Positions 1 to 7,983 of a DNA stretch of 32,971 nucleotides are shown one piece after another (the stretch's first letter is position 1; every line of letters begins with the position of its first letter). The translations under genes and the position numbers were made by a program. Source of the DNA: Pseudomonadota bacterium (GTDB taxonomy: Bacteria > Pseudomonadota > Alphaproteobacteria > UBA6615); NCBI GenBank assembly GCA_027618305.1, contig JAQCFD010000005.1:1-32971 (forward strand), given 5' to 3'. The notes beneath the pieces were generated by a model. The model saw only the letters and a program-made list of their open reading frames with translations, did not search any database and had not been told where the DNA came from.

Positions 1-72
1 TGGGTGGCAAATGGTGACGGGCTGCTTTCGATGCAGGGGCGAACAGAGTTCGCCCAGACCGACACGTTCTGA
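1..72 (+). CDS. 3' end of a CDS truncated by the window edge (product unknown)
   Basis: Open frame 1 reads WVANGDGLLSMQGRTEFAQTDTF* with stop TGA at 70-72, followed at once by an intergenic repeat. Confidence 0.4.
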   Translation, partial: WVANGDGLLSMQGRTEFAQTDTF

Positions 73-280
73 TCGTCACCCCGGCGAAGGCCGGGGTCCA
101 TAAACGCCGACGTCAAACCGGTCCGGCACAGATGGTTATGGATGCCCGCCTGCGCGGGCATGACGAAGCAGGGAACACGCCACCGCCCGTCCCAGTCGCC
201 GATCGTCGTTCCCGCGAAGGCGGGACCCCATAAACACAGGCGTTGCCCGGGCCGCCATCGGCGGTTATGGATGCCCGAGT
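71..280. repeat. Two tandem units of a palindromic intergenic repeat
   Basis: gatcgtcaccccggcgaaggccggggtccataaac...ggttatggatgcccgcc (from 71) and gatcgtcgttcccgcgaaggcgggaccccataaac...ggttatggatgcccg (from 201). Each unit has an inverted CCATAAAC/GGTTATGG core. Confidence 0.75.
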
Positions 281-368
281 ATCTATCCGCCGTCGCACAA
301 AGTGCGAAGGCGGGCGCGGGCACGGCGAACTCATTACGCTATGCCACTCAACCCCGGGAACAATCAGT

Positions 369-1496
369 ATGCCCCTCCACATCTCCAGCAACTTCGACAG
401 TGGCAATATCGTCTGCCAGGACGCCGCCGATCCGGGCGACATCCGGCTGGAGATCACCAAGGACAACAATTCCGACTTCTACATGTGGTTCCACTTCCGC
501 CTGACGGGCGCGAAGGACACACCTGTGTCCCTGAAGATCATGAATGCCGGCGGGGCGGCTTACCCCAAGGGATGGGAGGGCTATCAGGCCGTCGCGTCCA
601 CGGACCGGGAGACCTGGGTCCGGGTCCCGACCAGCTATGCCGACGGCGTGCTGACCATTGCGCATACGCCGGCCGCGGACAGCGTCTGGTACGCCTATTT
701 CGCGCCCTATTCGATGGAGCGCCACGCCGACCTGCTGGCCAAGGCCCAGGCCCATGACGGGGTCAGCCTCACGGTTTTGGGTGAGACGTTCGACGGCCAG
801 GCCATGGATTTGCTGACCATCGGCAAGCCCGGACCGGGCAAGCAGAACTACTGGGCCATCGGCCGCCAGCATCCCGGCGAGTCCATGGCCGAATGGTGGA
901 TGGAGGGCTTCCTCGCGCGTTTGCTTGATACGTCGGATCGCACCGCCCTGGCGCTGCTTGAGCGCGCGGTGTTCCACCTCGTCCCGAACATGAACCCGGA
1001 CGGCTCGCGCCGCGGCCATCTGCGCACCAACGCCGCCGGGGCCAATCTCAACCGGGAATGGTCCGAACCCGCCATGGACCGCAGCCCCGAGGTCTATCTG
1101 GTCCGTGAACGCATGCAGGCGACGGGCGTCGATTTCTGCCTCGACGTTCATGGCGACGAGGCCCTGCCGTATAATTTCCTCGCCGGGATGATGGGCATTC
1201 CGTCCCTCAGTGAGCGCCAGAAGACCCTGCAGCAGGTCTTCTCCGATGCGCTGCTAACGGCCAGCCCCGACTTCCAGACGAAATACGGCTATCCCGATGC
1301 CCAGCCCGGCAAGGGCAATATGACGCTCTGTTCGAACTGGGTCGCAGAAGAATTCGGCTGCCTGGCGCTCACCCTGGAGATGCCGTTCAAGGACAATGCG
1401 GACAAGCCCGACGCGACCTTCGGCTGGTCGCCGGCCCGCACGAAGGCCTTCGGCGCGGCCCATCTGGATGCCATGCTGGCGGTGCTGGACGCGTAA
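369..1496 (+). CDS. M14-family zinc carboxypeptidase (cytosolic carboxypeptidase-like)
   Basis: ORF 243..1496. MPLHISSNFDSGNI start chosen at 369. N-terminal beta domain followed by WAIGRQHPGESMAEWWMEG (HxxE zinc motif), PNMNPDGSRRGHLRTNAAGANLNREW, DVHGDE and LTLEMPF. Confidence 0.85.
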   Translation: MPLHISSNFDSGNIVCQDAADPGDIRLEITKDNNSDFYMWFHFRLTGAKDTPVSLKIMNAGGAAYPKGWEGYQAVASTDRETWVRVPTSYADGVLTIAHTPAADSVWYAYFAPYSMERHADLLAKAQAHDGVSLTVLGETFDGQAMDLLTIGKPGPGKQNYWAIGRQHPGESMAEWWMEGFLARLLDTSDRTALALLERAVFHLVPNMNPDGSRRGHLRTNAAGANLNREWSEPAMDRSPEVYLVRERMQATGVDFCLDVHGDEALPYNFLAGMMGIPSLSERQKTLQQVFSDALLTASPDFQTKYGYPDAQPGKGNMTLCSNWVAEEFGCLALTLEMPFKDNADKPDATFGWSPARTKAFGAAHLDAMLAVLDA

Positions 1497-1500
1497 GGCC

Positions 1501-1643
1501 GGGCGGGTTTGAAACCCGCCCCTACGAATAGCCAATCCCCTGTAGGGGCGGGTCTGCGACCCGCCCGCGAGATTGCCGGATCAAGGCCGGGCATGACGAG
1601 TTTTCCAAAGCCGTCATACGCGGGCTCGACCCGCGTATCTCGT
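1501..1643. repeat. Nested inverted repeats in a convergent gene gap
   Basis: gggcgggtttgaaacccgcccctac (1501) and gtaggggcgggtctgcgacccgcccgc (1542) are each hairpins and are inverted relative to each other. Followed by cgtcatacgcgggctcgacccgcgtatctcg. Confidence 0.8.
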
Positions 1644-1660
1644 CTCGGTGGCGAATTGCC

Positions 1661-2560
1661 CTAAAGCGTCGCGTCGTCGACGGTCCACAGCGCGAAACCC
1701 GGGCTCTCGTCCCAGATGCGCGGCTCCCAGCTGTCATCCATGCGGTCCATGTCGGCGAAATACTCCGTGCGGCCGCCCGCCGGGTTGTTGAAATACCAGT
1801 AATAGTTCGAGCCGAGGATGTGGCGGCCCGGCGTGGTGTCCGGGTCCCAGCCCTTATCCTTCATGAACTTGCCGCCCATCATGACCATGTCGAAATTCTC
1901 GACCTCGAAGGAGGCGTGATCGAAGGCGTTGCGATCGGCGCGGCTGATCAGGAACAGATTGTGATGATCATGCCCGCCCTCGCAGCGCATGAAATCGCCG
2001 CCGGTCTTGGTGCTGTCCGACAGGCGGAAGCGCAGCCGGTCGAGATAGAAACTCACCGCCTTTTCGCGGTCCGCCATCTCGATCATGTAGACCACATGGC
2101 CGATCCGGATCGGGTTCGCCTGTGCCGCCGGATTGATCACCGCGTTCATGCGCGGCTCGGTCGTGTTGACGTTGAGGGGGATCACCTCGACGTCGGTCTC
2201 GATCGGCGATGAGACCACGAGGCCCAGCCCGTTGCCGCTCTCGTCGGCGAAGCACAGCGTGCCGTCCTCTTCGACGACATCCCGGTCACGCGCGAGATCC
2301 GCGCCCATCTCTTTCAGGCCATCGGCGTCACGCACGCCCCAGACCGCGCGCCGCAGCGTCGATTTGGCCGGATCGGGCGAGCCCGGCAGCGACGGATCGT
2401 CGGCCCGGCGCAGCTCGATGAGCTGGTTCGTGCGGGTCTTGAAGACCGTGCATTCCGGGCCGCTCTCGACCTCGTCGACGCCCCAGTCCCGGTAATAGTT
2501 GGCGCCGGTGTCCATATCCTCGACGCCATAGATGAGCTTTTCGACACGCGTGATGGTCAT
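1661..2560 (-). CDS. VOC-superfamily protein, type I extradiol-dioxygenase-like (two-domain)
   Basis: Two repeated VOC modules (MTITRVEKLIYGVEDMDTGANYYRDW and IGHVVYMIEMADREKAVSFYLDRL). Putative metal ligands in GHVVY, DHASFEV and TEYFADMD. Confidence 0.75.
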   Translation of the reverse strand: MTITRVEKLIYGVEDMDTGANYYRDWGVDEVESGPECTVFKTRTNQLIELRRADDPSLPGSPDPAKSTLRRAVWGVRDADGLKEMGADLARDRDVVEEDGTLCFADESGNGLGLVVSSPIETDVEVIPLNVNTTEPRMNAVINPAAQANPIRIGHVVYMIEMADREKAVSFYLDRLRFRLSDSTKTGGDFMRCEGGHDHHNLFLISRADRNAFDHASFEVENFDMVMMGGKFMKDKGWDPDTTPGRHILGSNYYWYFNNPAGGRTEYFADMDRMDDSWEPRIWDESPGFALWTVDDATL

Positions 2561-2594
2561 GGCTGCTTCCTCCCGCCTCTAATCTTCGTCCATT

Positions 2595-3434
2595 CTACTC
2601 GTCAACGACGTCGGCCCATAGGGTGCCGATCTCCGAAATCTCGACCTCGATCCGGTCCCCCGCCTTCATCCACAAAGGCGGGGTGCGTCGCGCGCCCACG
2701 CCGCTCGGTGTGCCCGTCGCGATCACGTCGCCCGGCTCCAGCGGCGTGAACCGCGAGATGTAGGAGATGATGTAGGGCACCGAGAAAAGCAACATATCGG
2801 TCGTGGAATGCTGTACGACCTCGTCGTTCAGGCGGGTGGTGAGCTCCAGGGCGGCCGGATCGGGAATCTCGTCCGCGCTCACCATCCACGGGCCCAGCGG
2901 GCCGGATTTGTAGAAATTCTTGCCCGCCGTCACCGAATGCTTCTGATAATCGCGCACGGAGCCGTCGATGAAGATGGTGTAGCCGGCGACGTGATCGAGC
3001 GCGTCCGCCTCGCTGATATGGCGCCCGCCCTTGCCGATGATCGCCGTCAGCTCGCCCTCGAAGTCATAGTTGTCCGAGACCTTCGGCCGCTCCATCTCGC
3101 CGCAATGGCCGACCAGCGTGTTGGTCGAGCGCATGAACAGCTGCAGCTCGGCCGGCAGGGTGTTCGCGGTCTCCGTCACATGGTCCTTGTAGTTCAGGCC
3201 GGCACAGAGAATCTTGTCCGGGTCGGTGATCACCGGCAGAAAAGTCACGTCCGGCAGCACCGTATCCGTGTCGCCGGTCATCGCGGCCTCGCCGAGCGAC
3301 ATCAGATCCCCCGCCGCGATTGCCGCGCGCAAGGTCTTGTGGGGGCCGCGCGCGCCCAGGTCGACGACCCCGTCCTCGCGAACCAGTCCGAATGTATCGG
3401 GGCCGTCCGCGACCCGGTAACTGATGAACTTCAT
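2595..3434 (-). CDS. Fumarylacetoacetate hydrolase (FAH) family protein, copy A
   Basis: MKFISYRVADGPDTFGLVRE start; CAGLNYKDHV, DFEGELTAIIGKGGRHI, DGSVRDYQKHSVTAGKNFYKSGPLGPWM, PGDVIATGTPSGVG. Confidence 0.9.
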   Translation of the reverse strand: MKFISYRVADGPDTFGLVREDGVVDLGARGPHKTLRAAIAAGDLMSLGEAAMTGDTDTVLPDVTFLPVITDPDKILCAGLNYKDHVTETANTLPAELQLFMRSTNTLVGHCGEMERPKVSDNYDFEGELTAIIGKGGRHISEADALDHVAGYTIFIDGSVRDYQKHSVTAGKNFYKSGPLGPWMVSADEIPDPAALELTTRLNDEVVQHSTTDMLLFSVPYIISYISRFTPLEPGDVIATGTPSGVGARRTPPLWMKAGDRIEVEISEIGTLWADVVDE

Positions 3435-3450
3435 GCCTGTGTTCCCCGTT

Positions 3451-4290
3451 CTATTGTTCGTCGACGATATCGACGGCCAGCGTGCCGATCTTCGACACCT
3501 CGACTTCAAGCTTGTCCCCGCCCTTCATCCAGAGCAGCGGATCGCGGCCCGCGCCGGACCCGGCGGGCGACCCCGTCGCGATCACGTCGCCGGGCTGCAG
3601 CGGCGTGACCTTCGACAGATAGGAGATGATATACGGAATATCGAAGATCAGCATGTCCGCGCCACAATCCTGCACGACCTCCCCGTTCAGACGGGTCGTC
3701 ACGTGGAGCTCGGACGGGTCGGGAATTTCGTCCGCCGAGGTCATCACCGGCCCCAGCGGCCCCGTGGCCACGAAGTTCTTCCCCGCCGTCACCGAATGCT
3801 TCTGGAAGTCGCGCACGCTGCCGTCGACCATGATCGTGTAGCCGGCGACGTAGTCCAGCGCCTCGGCTTCCGACACATGGCGGGCCTCGCGGCCGATCAC
3901 GGCGCAAATCTCGCCCTCGAAATCGAGGCATTCCGACACCTTCGGCCGGATCATCGCGCCGCCATGGGGCACCAGCGTCGAGTTGGCCTTGAGGAACAGG
4001 GACAGGTTGTCGGGCATCTCGAAGCCCATCTCCTCCACATGGTCCTTGTAGTTCTTGCCCGCGCAGAACATGTGGGTCGGGTCGGGGATGGTCGGCAGAT
4101 AGGCGATGTCGGCCAGGGCCGCGTCCGGGCTTTCCCCCCGGGCCGCGGTGCCGATATCCATCAGTGCACCCGCCGCGATCGCGGCCTTGAGGCTGCCGTG
4201 AGGCCCCCGCGCGCCGAGATCGACAACGCCGTCGCCGACGACGAGCCCCCAGGTCGCCCCGTCGGCGCCGATATAACTCACGAATTGCAT
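3451..4290 (-). CDS. Fumarylacetoacetate hydrolase (FAH) family protein, copy B
   Basis: CAGKNYKDHVEEMG, DFEGEICAVIGREARHV, DGSVRDFQKHSVTAGKNFVATGPLGPVM, PGDVIATGSPAGSG. Collinear with the adjacent copy A. Confidence 0.9.
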   Translation of the reverse strand: MQFVSYIGADGATWGLVVGDGVVDLGARGPHGSLKAAIAAGALMDIGTAARGESPDAALADIAYLPTIPDPTHMFCAGKNYKDHVEEMGFEMPDNLSLFLKANSTLVPHGGAMIRPKVSECLDFEGEICAVIGREARHVSEAEALDYVAGYTIMVDGSVRDFQKHSVTAGKNFVATGPLGPVMTSADEIPDPSELHVTTRLNGEVVQDCGADMLIFDIPYIISYLSKVTPLQPGDVIATGSPAGSGAGRDPLLWMKGGDKLEVEVSKIGTLAVDIVDEQ

Positions 4291-4370
4291 GTAGTCCCCC
4301 CGAATTTGTCCAGAGCATATCGGCTGGGCCGCGCCCTACCAAGCGGCGCCGCAATATTAAACTCTTCATG

Positions 4371-4442
4371 TCATGCGCGGACTTGATCCGCGCATCTCCG
4401 GCGCCTTTGTTAAAGATGCCCGGGTCAAGCCCGGGCATGACG
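4371..4442. repeat. Inverted pair of GC-rich palindromes
   Basis: tcatgcgcggacttgatccgcgcatct (4371) and agatgcccgggtcaagcccgggcatgacg (4414). Confidence 0.8.
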
Positions 4443-4474
4443 TGTGTGTTGGCGCGTGACGCGCGCGCCGCCGC

Positions 4475-4771
4475 CTAGCTTTTCTCGTCGTCGTCGAAAT
4501 TCTCGACCAGGGCCCGCACGGCGTCGCCGATCGGATTGCCGAGATGCTCGTCGGCTTTGTCGCGGGCGTCGGCCGCATGGTTGAAATAACCCGCGATCGC
4601 GTCGTAGACATGCCGGTGGTGCCGCATTGTGCGGGCGAGCGCCGCGTCGGCGCGAAACTGGTCCGCGATGGCGCGCACCGTGGCCGTGTCGAGGCCCTGC
4701 GCCTTGTCGAGGAATTGCCGCAGCTCGCGCACGGCGCGGTCGACGGCATCCTCGTTGATCTGTTTCGCCAT
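4475..4771 (-). CDS. Small conserved-looking protein of unknown function (98 aa)
   Basis: MAKQINEDAVDRAVRELRQFLDKAQGLDTATVRAIADQFR...DDDEKS. The listed ORF (4475..5350) is over-extended antisense into the transporter; the internal ATG at 4769-4771 lies just after the transporter stop. Confidence 0.65.
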   Translation of the reverse strand: MAKQINEDAVDRAVRELRQFLDKAQGLDTATVRAIADQFRADAALARTMRHHRHVYDAIAGYFNHAADARDKADEHLGNPIGDAVRALVENFDDDEKS

Positions 4772-4791
4772 CTCGACCTCCGCTGCGCGAC

Positions 4792-5847
4792 CTAGCGCGT
4801 CTCGATATTGCCGTTGCCCGACAGCATGATCGCGATCGGGCGGGTCGGCGTGAAGTATGAGCAGACGATCATCACGATCATCGTCAGGGGCACCGACAGG
4901 AACATGCCGGCGAGCCCCCAGATGCTGCCCCATACGGCCAGCGAGATAAGCACAACCAGCGGCGAGATATTCAGCGACGTGCCCATCAGGCGCGGCTCGA
5001 CCAGGTTGCCGATCACAAATTGCGTTGCGCCGCCGGCGATCAATACCGTCAACACGGGGCCGACCGTCGCGAACTGGACGACGGCGAGCAGGGTTGGCAG
5101 CAGGATGCCCAGCAGTGAGCCGATGGTCGGGATATAGTTGAGCAGGAAGATGATGAACCCCCAGAAGCCGGCGAAGTCGACCCCCACGACCAGCAGGATC
5201 ACATAGCTGATGCCCCCGGTGACGACGCTCATCAGCGTCTTGATCGCCACATAGGTCTGGATCTGTACCTGCATGCGATGCAGCAGATCGCGGACATCCT
5301 GTCGGCGCTCGGAATCGGGGAACAGGGCCGAGAATTTGCTCTCGAAACAACCCTGCTCGATCAGCAGGAAGACCACATAGACGATGACGATGCCGAAAGA
5401 GCCCGCGATTCCCGCGGCGGTGGACGCGAAGGAGCGAATCAAGGTCCGCAGGTCGATCTCGTTGATCACCTGGGCGATATCCGGTGGCTCGGCGAAGCCG
5501 GCGAGGCGCGACGCCTGGGCGACGAGATGTTCGAAATTGGCCTGGTAGGCCGGCACAGCGGCGGCAACATCGGCCAGATTATTGCTGATCAGCTCCGCGA
5601 CCAGCGCGATGGCCAGCGCCACGATGATAACCGCGCCGGTCAGCGCCAGCCAGTTCGGCAGCCGCCAGCCGCCCAGCGGGATGCGGTGGAGGAAGCGCGC
5701 GAGCGCGTTGAGCAGGTACCAGATGACAATCGCGACCGCGATCGGGATCAGGAGTTCGCGACCCTCGATCAGGAAGAAGATCGTCACCGCCGCGATCAAC
5801 ACCGCGCCCGCGAAGGCGCCGATATGCGCTGGGGCCGTTTCGCTCAT
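4792..5847 (-). CDS. AI-2E family transporter (PerM/UPF0118)
   Basis: MSETAPAHIGAFAGAVLIAAVTIFFLIEGRELLIPIAVAIVIWYLLNAL; multiple TM segments; FAGFWGFIIFLLNYIPTIGSLLGILLPTLLA typical of the family. Confidence 0.85.
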   Translation of the reverse strand: MSETAPAHIGAFAGAVLIAAVTIFFLIEGRELLIPIAVAIVIWYLLNALARFLHRIPLGGWRLPNWLALTGAVIIVALAIALVAELISNNLADVAAAVPAYQANFEHLVAQASRLAGFAEPPDIAQVINEIDLRTLIRSFASTAAGIAGSFGIVIVYVVFLLIEQGCFESKFSALFPDSERRQDVRDLLHRMQVQIQTYVAIKTLMSVVTGGISYVILLVVGVDFAGFWGFIIFLLNYIPTIGSLLGILLPTLLAVVQFATVGPVLTVLIAGGATQFVIGNLVEPRLMGTSLNISPLVVLISLAVWGSIWGLAGMFLSVPLTMIVMIVCSYFTPTRPIAIMLSGNGNIETR

Positions 5848-6044
5848 GTCCGTTCGTCCCGTACTTGTCCGGATATACACATGCGCATTTAGCACATTTG
5901 GCGGCGATTTGGCCCATCAGTCGGTGTGATGGCGTTGACGCCGGTGATCCGATGATGGTTTGCTTCATCCCAGCAAATGGCGCGGCTGCGACCCGGCATC
6001 GCGCCTATAACAACATACCTGATGATTTAAGGGAGAGAGAGCAC

Positions 6045-6617
6045 GTGTCCGACGGTCTTGAGAATGCACGCCTGTCGCGCGTTGAGCGCGAGGATTGCCC
6101 GCCAGAATTTCTGGAAGCCTATGACGAGGTGATCCGCTCGCGCGGCCGCACCAGTATGCCAAATGTGTTCGCGCTGCTGGCGAACAGCCCCGGTGCGTTG
6201 GCGGCTGTCACCCCGGTCGGTGCGCATGTGCGGTACGGCACGAAGTTCGACGATGCGCTGCGCGAATACGTTATCCTAACGGTCGCCCAGGAGCTGCGCT
6301 GTTCCTATGAGTGGGGCCATCACTGGGAGTTCGCGATCAAGGTTGGTGCACCGGAAGAGATGCTGAAGAAGGTCGGCACGCCGGCGATCGAGGCCGAACC
6401 CGGACTCGTCGGCCTGGCGACGACATATGCCCGCCTTGTCACCCGCAATGAAGAGGTTGCTGACGATATGGTCGCGGCCCTGAAGCAAGCGCTGGGCAAT
6501 GACGGTTTCGTCGATATGACGATTATGATTGGCTATTACGGCATGCTGGCGCGCTTCATCAACACGATGCGCCTCCAGCTCGAGGAGGGTAGCACAGCAC
6601 CGCCGTTCAACGTCTAA
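6045..6617 (+). CDS. Carboxymuconolactone decarboxylase-family protein, copy 1
   Basis: GTG start after gggagagaga RBS. GTKFDDALREYVILTVAQELRCSYEWGHHWEFAIKVGAPEEML. Confidence 0.8.
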   Translation: MSDGLENARLSRVEREDCPPEFLEAYDEVIRSRGRTSMPNVFALLANSPGALAAVTPVGAHVRYGTKFDDALREYVILTVAQELRCSYEWGHHWEFAIKVGAPEEMLKKVGTPAIEAEPGLVGLATTYARLVTRNEEVADDMVAALKQALGNDGFVDMTIMIGYYGMLARFINTMRLQLEEGSTAPPFNV

Positions 6618-6621
6618 AGCC

Positions 6622-6645
6622 GGACCCGCGCTAACGCGGGAACCG
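6622..6645 (+). other. Intercistronic hairpin
   Basis: cccgcg-ctaa-cgcggg (6626-6641) flanked by ccgg/ccgg, between the CMD-like stop and the LLM oxidoreductase RBS. No U-tract. Confidence 0.45.
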
Positions 6646-6666
6646 GAATGCGAGGGAGGAATCGCC

Positions 6667-7908
6667 ATGGTGAAGGTTGTCGTTCAGATGTACCCGATGG
6701 TTCGTGCGGAGAGCCCAGCCGAGCGCAAAGAATTGCGTCCGATCGGCCGCAACCGGGAACGCTACCAGGAAGCCATGGATGGCATGCCCGACCTGATCCG
6801 GGCGATGGATGATCTCGGGGTCTGGGGCGTGTCCTCGATCGAGCATCATTTTCATTCCGAAGGCTATGAGGTCGGGCCGAGCATCGGCATCAACACCGGT
6901 TACTGGGCCGGCCTGTCCAAGCGGTTGAATATCGGCAGCCTCGGCTATGTGATGAGCGTCGACGACCCGATCCGGGTGGCTGAGGAAACGGCCGTCCTCG
7001 ACCACATGACCAAGGGGCGCTGCTTTGTCGGCTTCGCGCGCGGCTACCAATCCCGCTGGACGAATGTGCTGGGTCAGAAGATCGGATCGGTTGCCACCCT
7101 GTCGGACAAAAGCGCGTCGGACGAGCTCAACCGGAAAATATTCGAAGAGCAGGTCGACATCGTCATGAAGGCCTGGACCGAGGACGCGTTCGACTACAAG
7201 AGCGATCTCTGGGAGTATCCCTATCCCCATGACACGGGCCTCGAGGACTGGTTCATGGGCGACGTCACCCGCCAGATGGGTGCGCATGGCGAGATGGACG
7301 AAGACGGAAAGCTGCGGAAGATTTCCGTGGTGCCGGCGCCCTACACGCGGCCCCATCCGAAGGTGTTCATCGCGTCGAACGCCTCGATCGAGACCGTCGA
7401 ATATGCCGGCGCGCGCGGGTTCATCCCGACCTATTTCTCCAGCATCGATCGCTGTGCGGATTACGGCCCGCGTTACACCGAAGTCGCCAACCAGAACGGC
7501 TACAACATCGCCCACGGCCAGAATCAGTCGATCGTGCGCTGGCCCCATGTCGGTGAGAGCCATGACGACGGCGCGCAGAAGATGCTCGATTGGTCCGGGG
7601 ATATTTTCCAGAACTTCTATGGCCCTTTGTTCCCCGACTGGACGGCCAAGGCGGAAGGCGCCGACGACAAGAAGCTGATCGAGCTGATGAGGCAAACCGG
7701 CCTGTTTCAGCACGGCACGGTGTCGGAGGTGCGCGATTCCTATGTTGCGCAGTGGAAGCAATTGCCGGCGGAATACATCACGCTGATTTATCACTACGCC
7801 CAGTGTCCGAAGGACGACATGATCGACCAGCTGCGGATTTTCATGCAGGAGATCAAGCCGGCCCTCGACGAAATCGCCGACTTCCCGGACGCCGAAGCCG
7901 CAGAATAA
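6667..7908 (+). CDS. LLM class (bacterial luciferase-like) flavin-dependent oxidoreductase
   Basis: MVKVVVQMYPMVRAES...WGVSSIEHHFHSEGYEVGPSIGINTGYW...VAEETAVLDHMTKGRCFVGFARGYQ; gagggagga RBS upstream. Confidence 0.85.
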   Translation: MVKVVVQMYPMVRAESPAERKELRPIGRNRERYQEAMDGMPDLIRAMDDLGVWGVSSIEHHFHSEGYEVGPSIGINTGYWAGLSKRLNIGSLGYVMSVDDPIRVAEETAVLDHMTKGRCFVGFARGYQSRWTNVLGQKIGSVATLSDKSASDELNRKIFEEQVDIVMKAWTEDAFDYKSDLWEYPYPHDTGLEDWFMGDVTRQMGAHGEMDEDGKLRKISVVPAPYTRPHPKVFIASNASIETVEYAGARGFIPTYFSSIDRCADYGPRYTEVANQNGYNIAHGQNQSIVRWPHVGESHDDGAQKMLDWSGDIFQNFYGPLFPDWTAKAEGADDKKLIELMRQTGLFQHGTVSEVRDSYVAQWKQLPAEYITLIYHYAQCPKDDMIDQLRIFMQEIKPALDEIADFPDAEAAE

Positions 7909-7930
7909 GCCCGCAACAGTTCAATTTCGT

Positions 7931-7964
7931 ACGGGCGGCACCGGTTGGTGTCGCCCGTGCTTTT
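7931..7964 (+). terminator. Likely intrinsic terminator
   Basis: acgggcggcacc-ggtt-ggtgtcgcccgt stem-loop (one G:T) followed by gctttt. Confidence 0.65.
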
Positions 7965-7983
7965 ACAGGATCTATTGTTACCC

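Noticed and set aside
4772-5350. N-terminal portion of the 291-aa ORF 4475..5350
   Set aside because: Out-of-frame translation of the AI-2E transporter; only the 98-aa C-terminal part from the internal ATG is supported.
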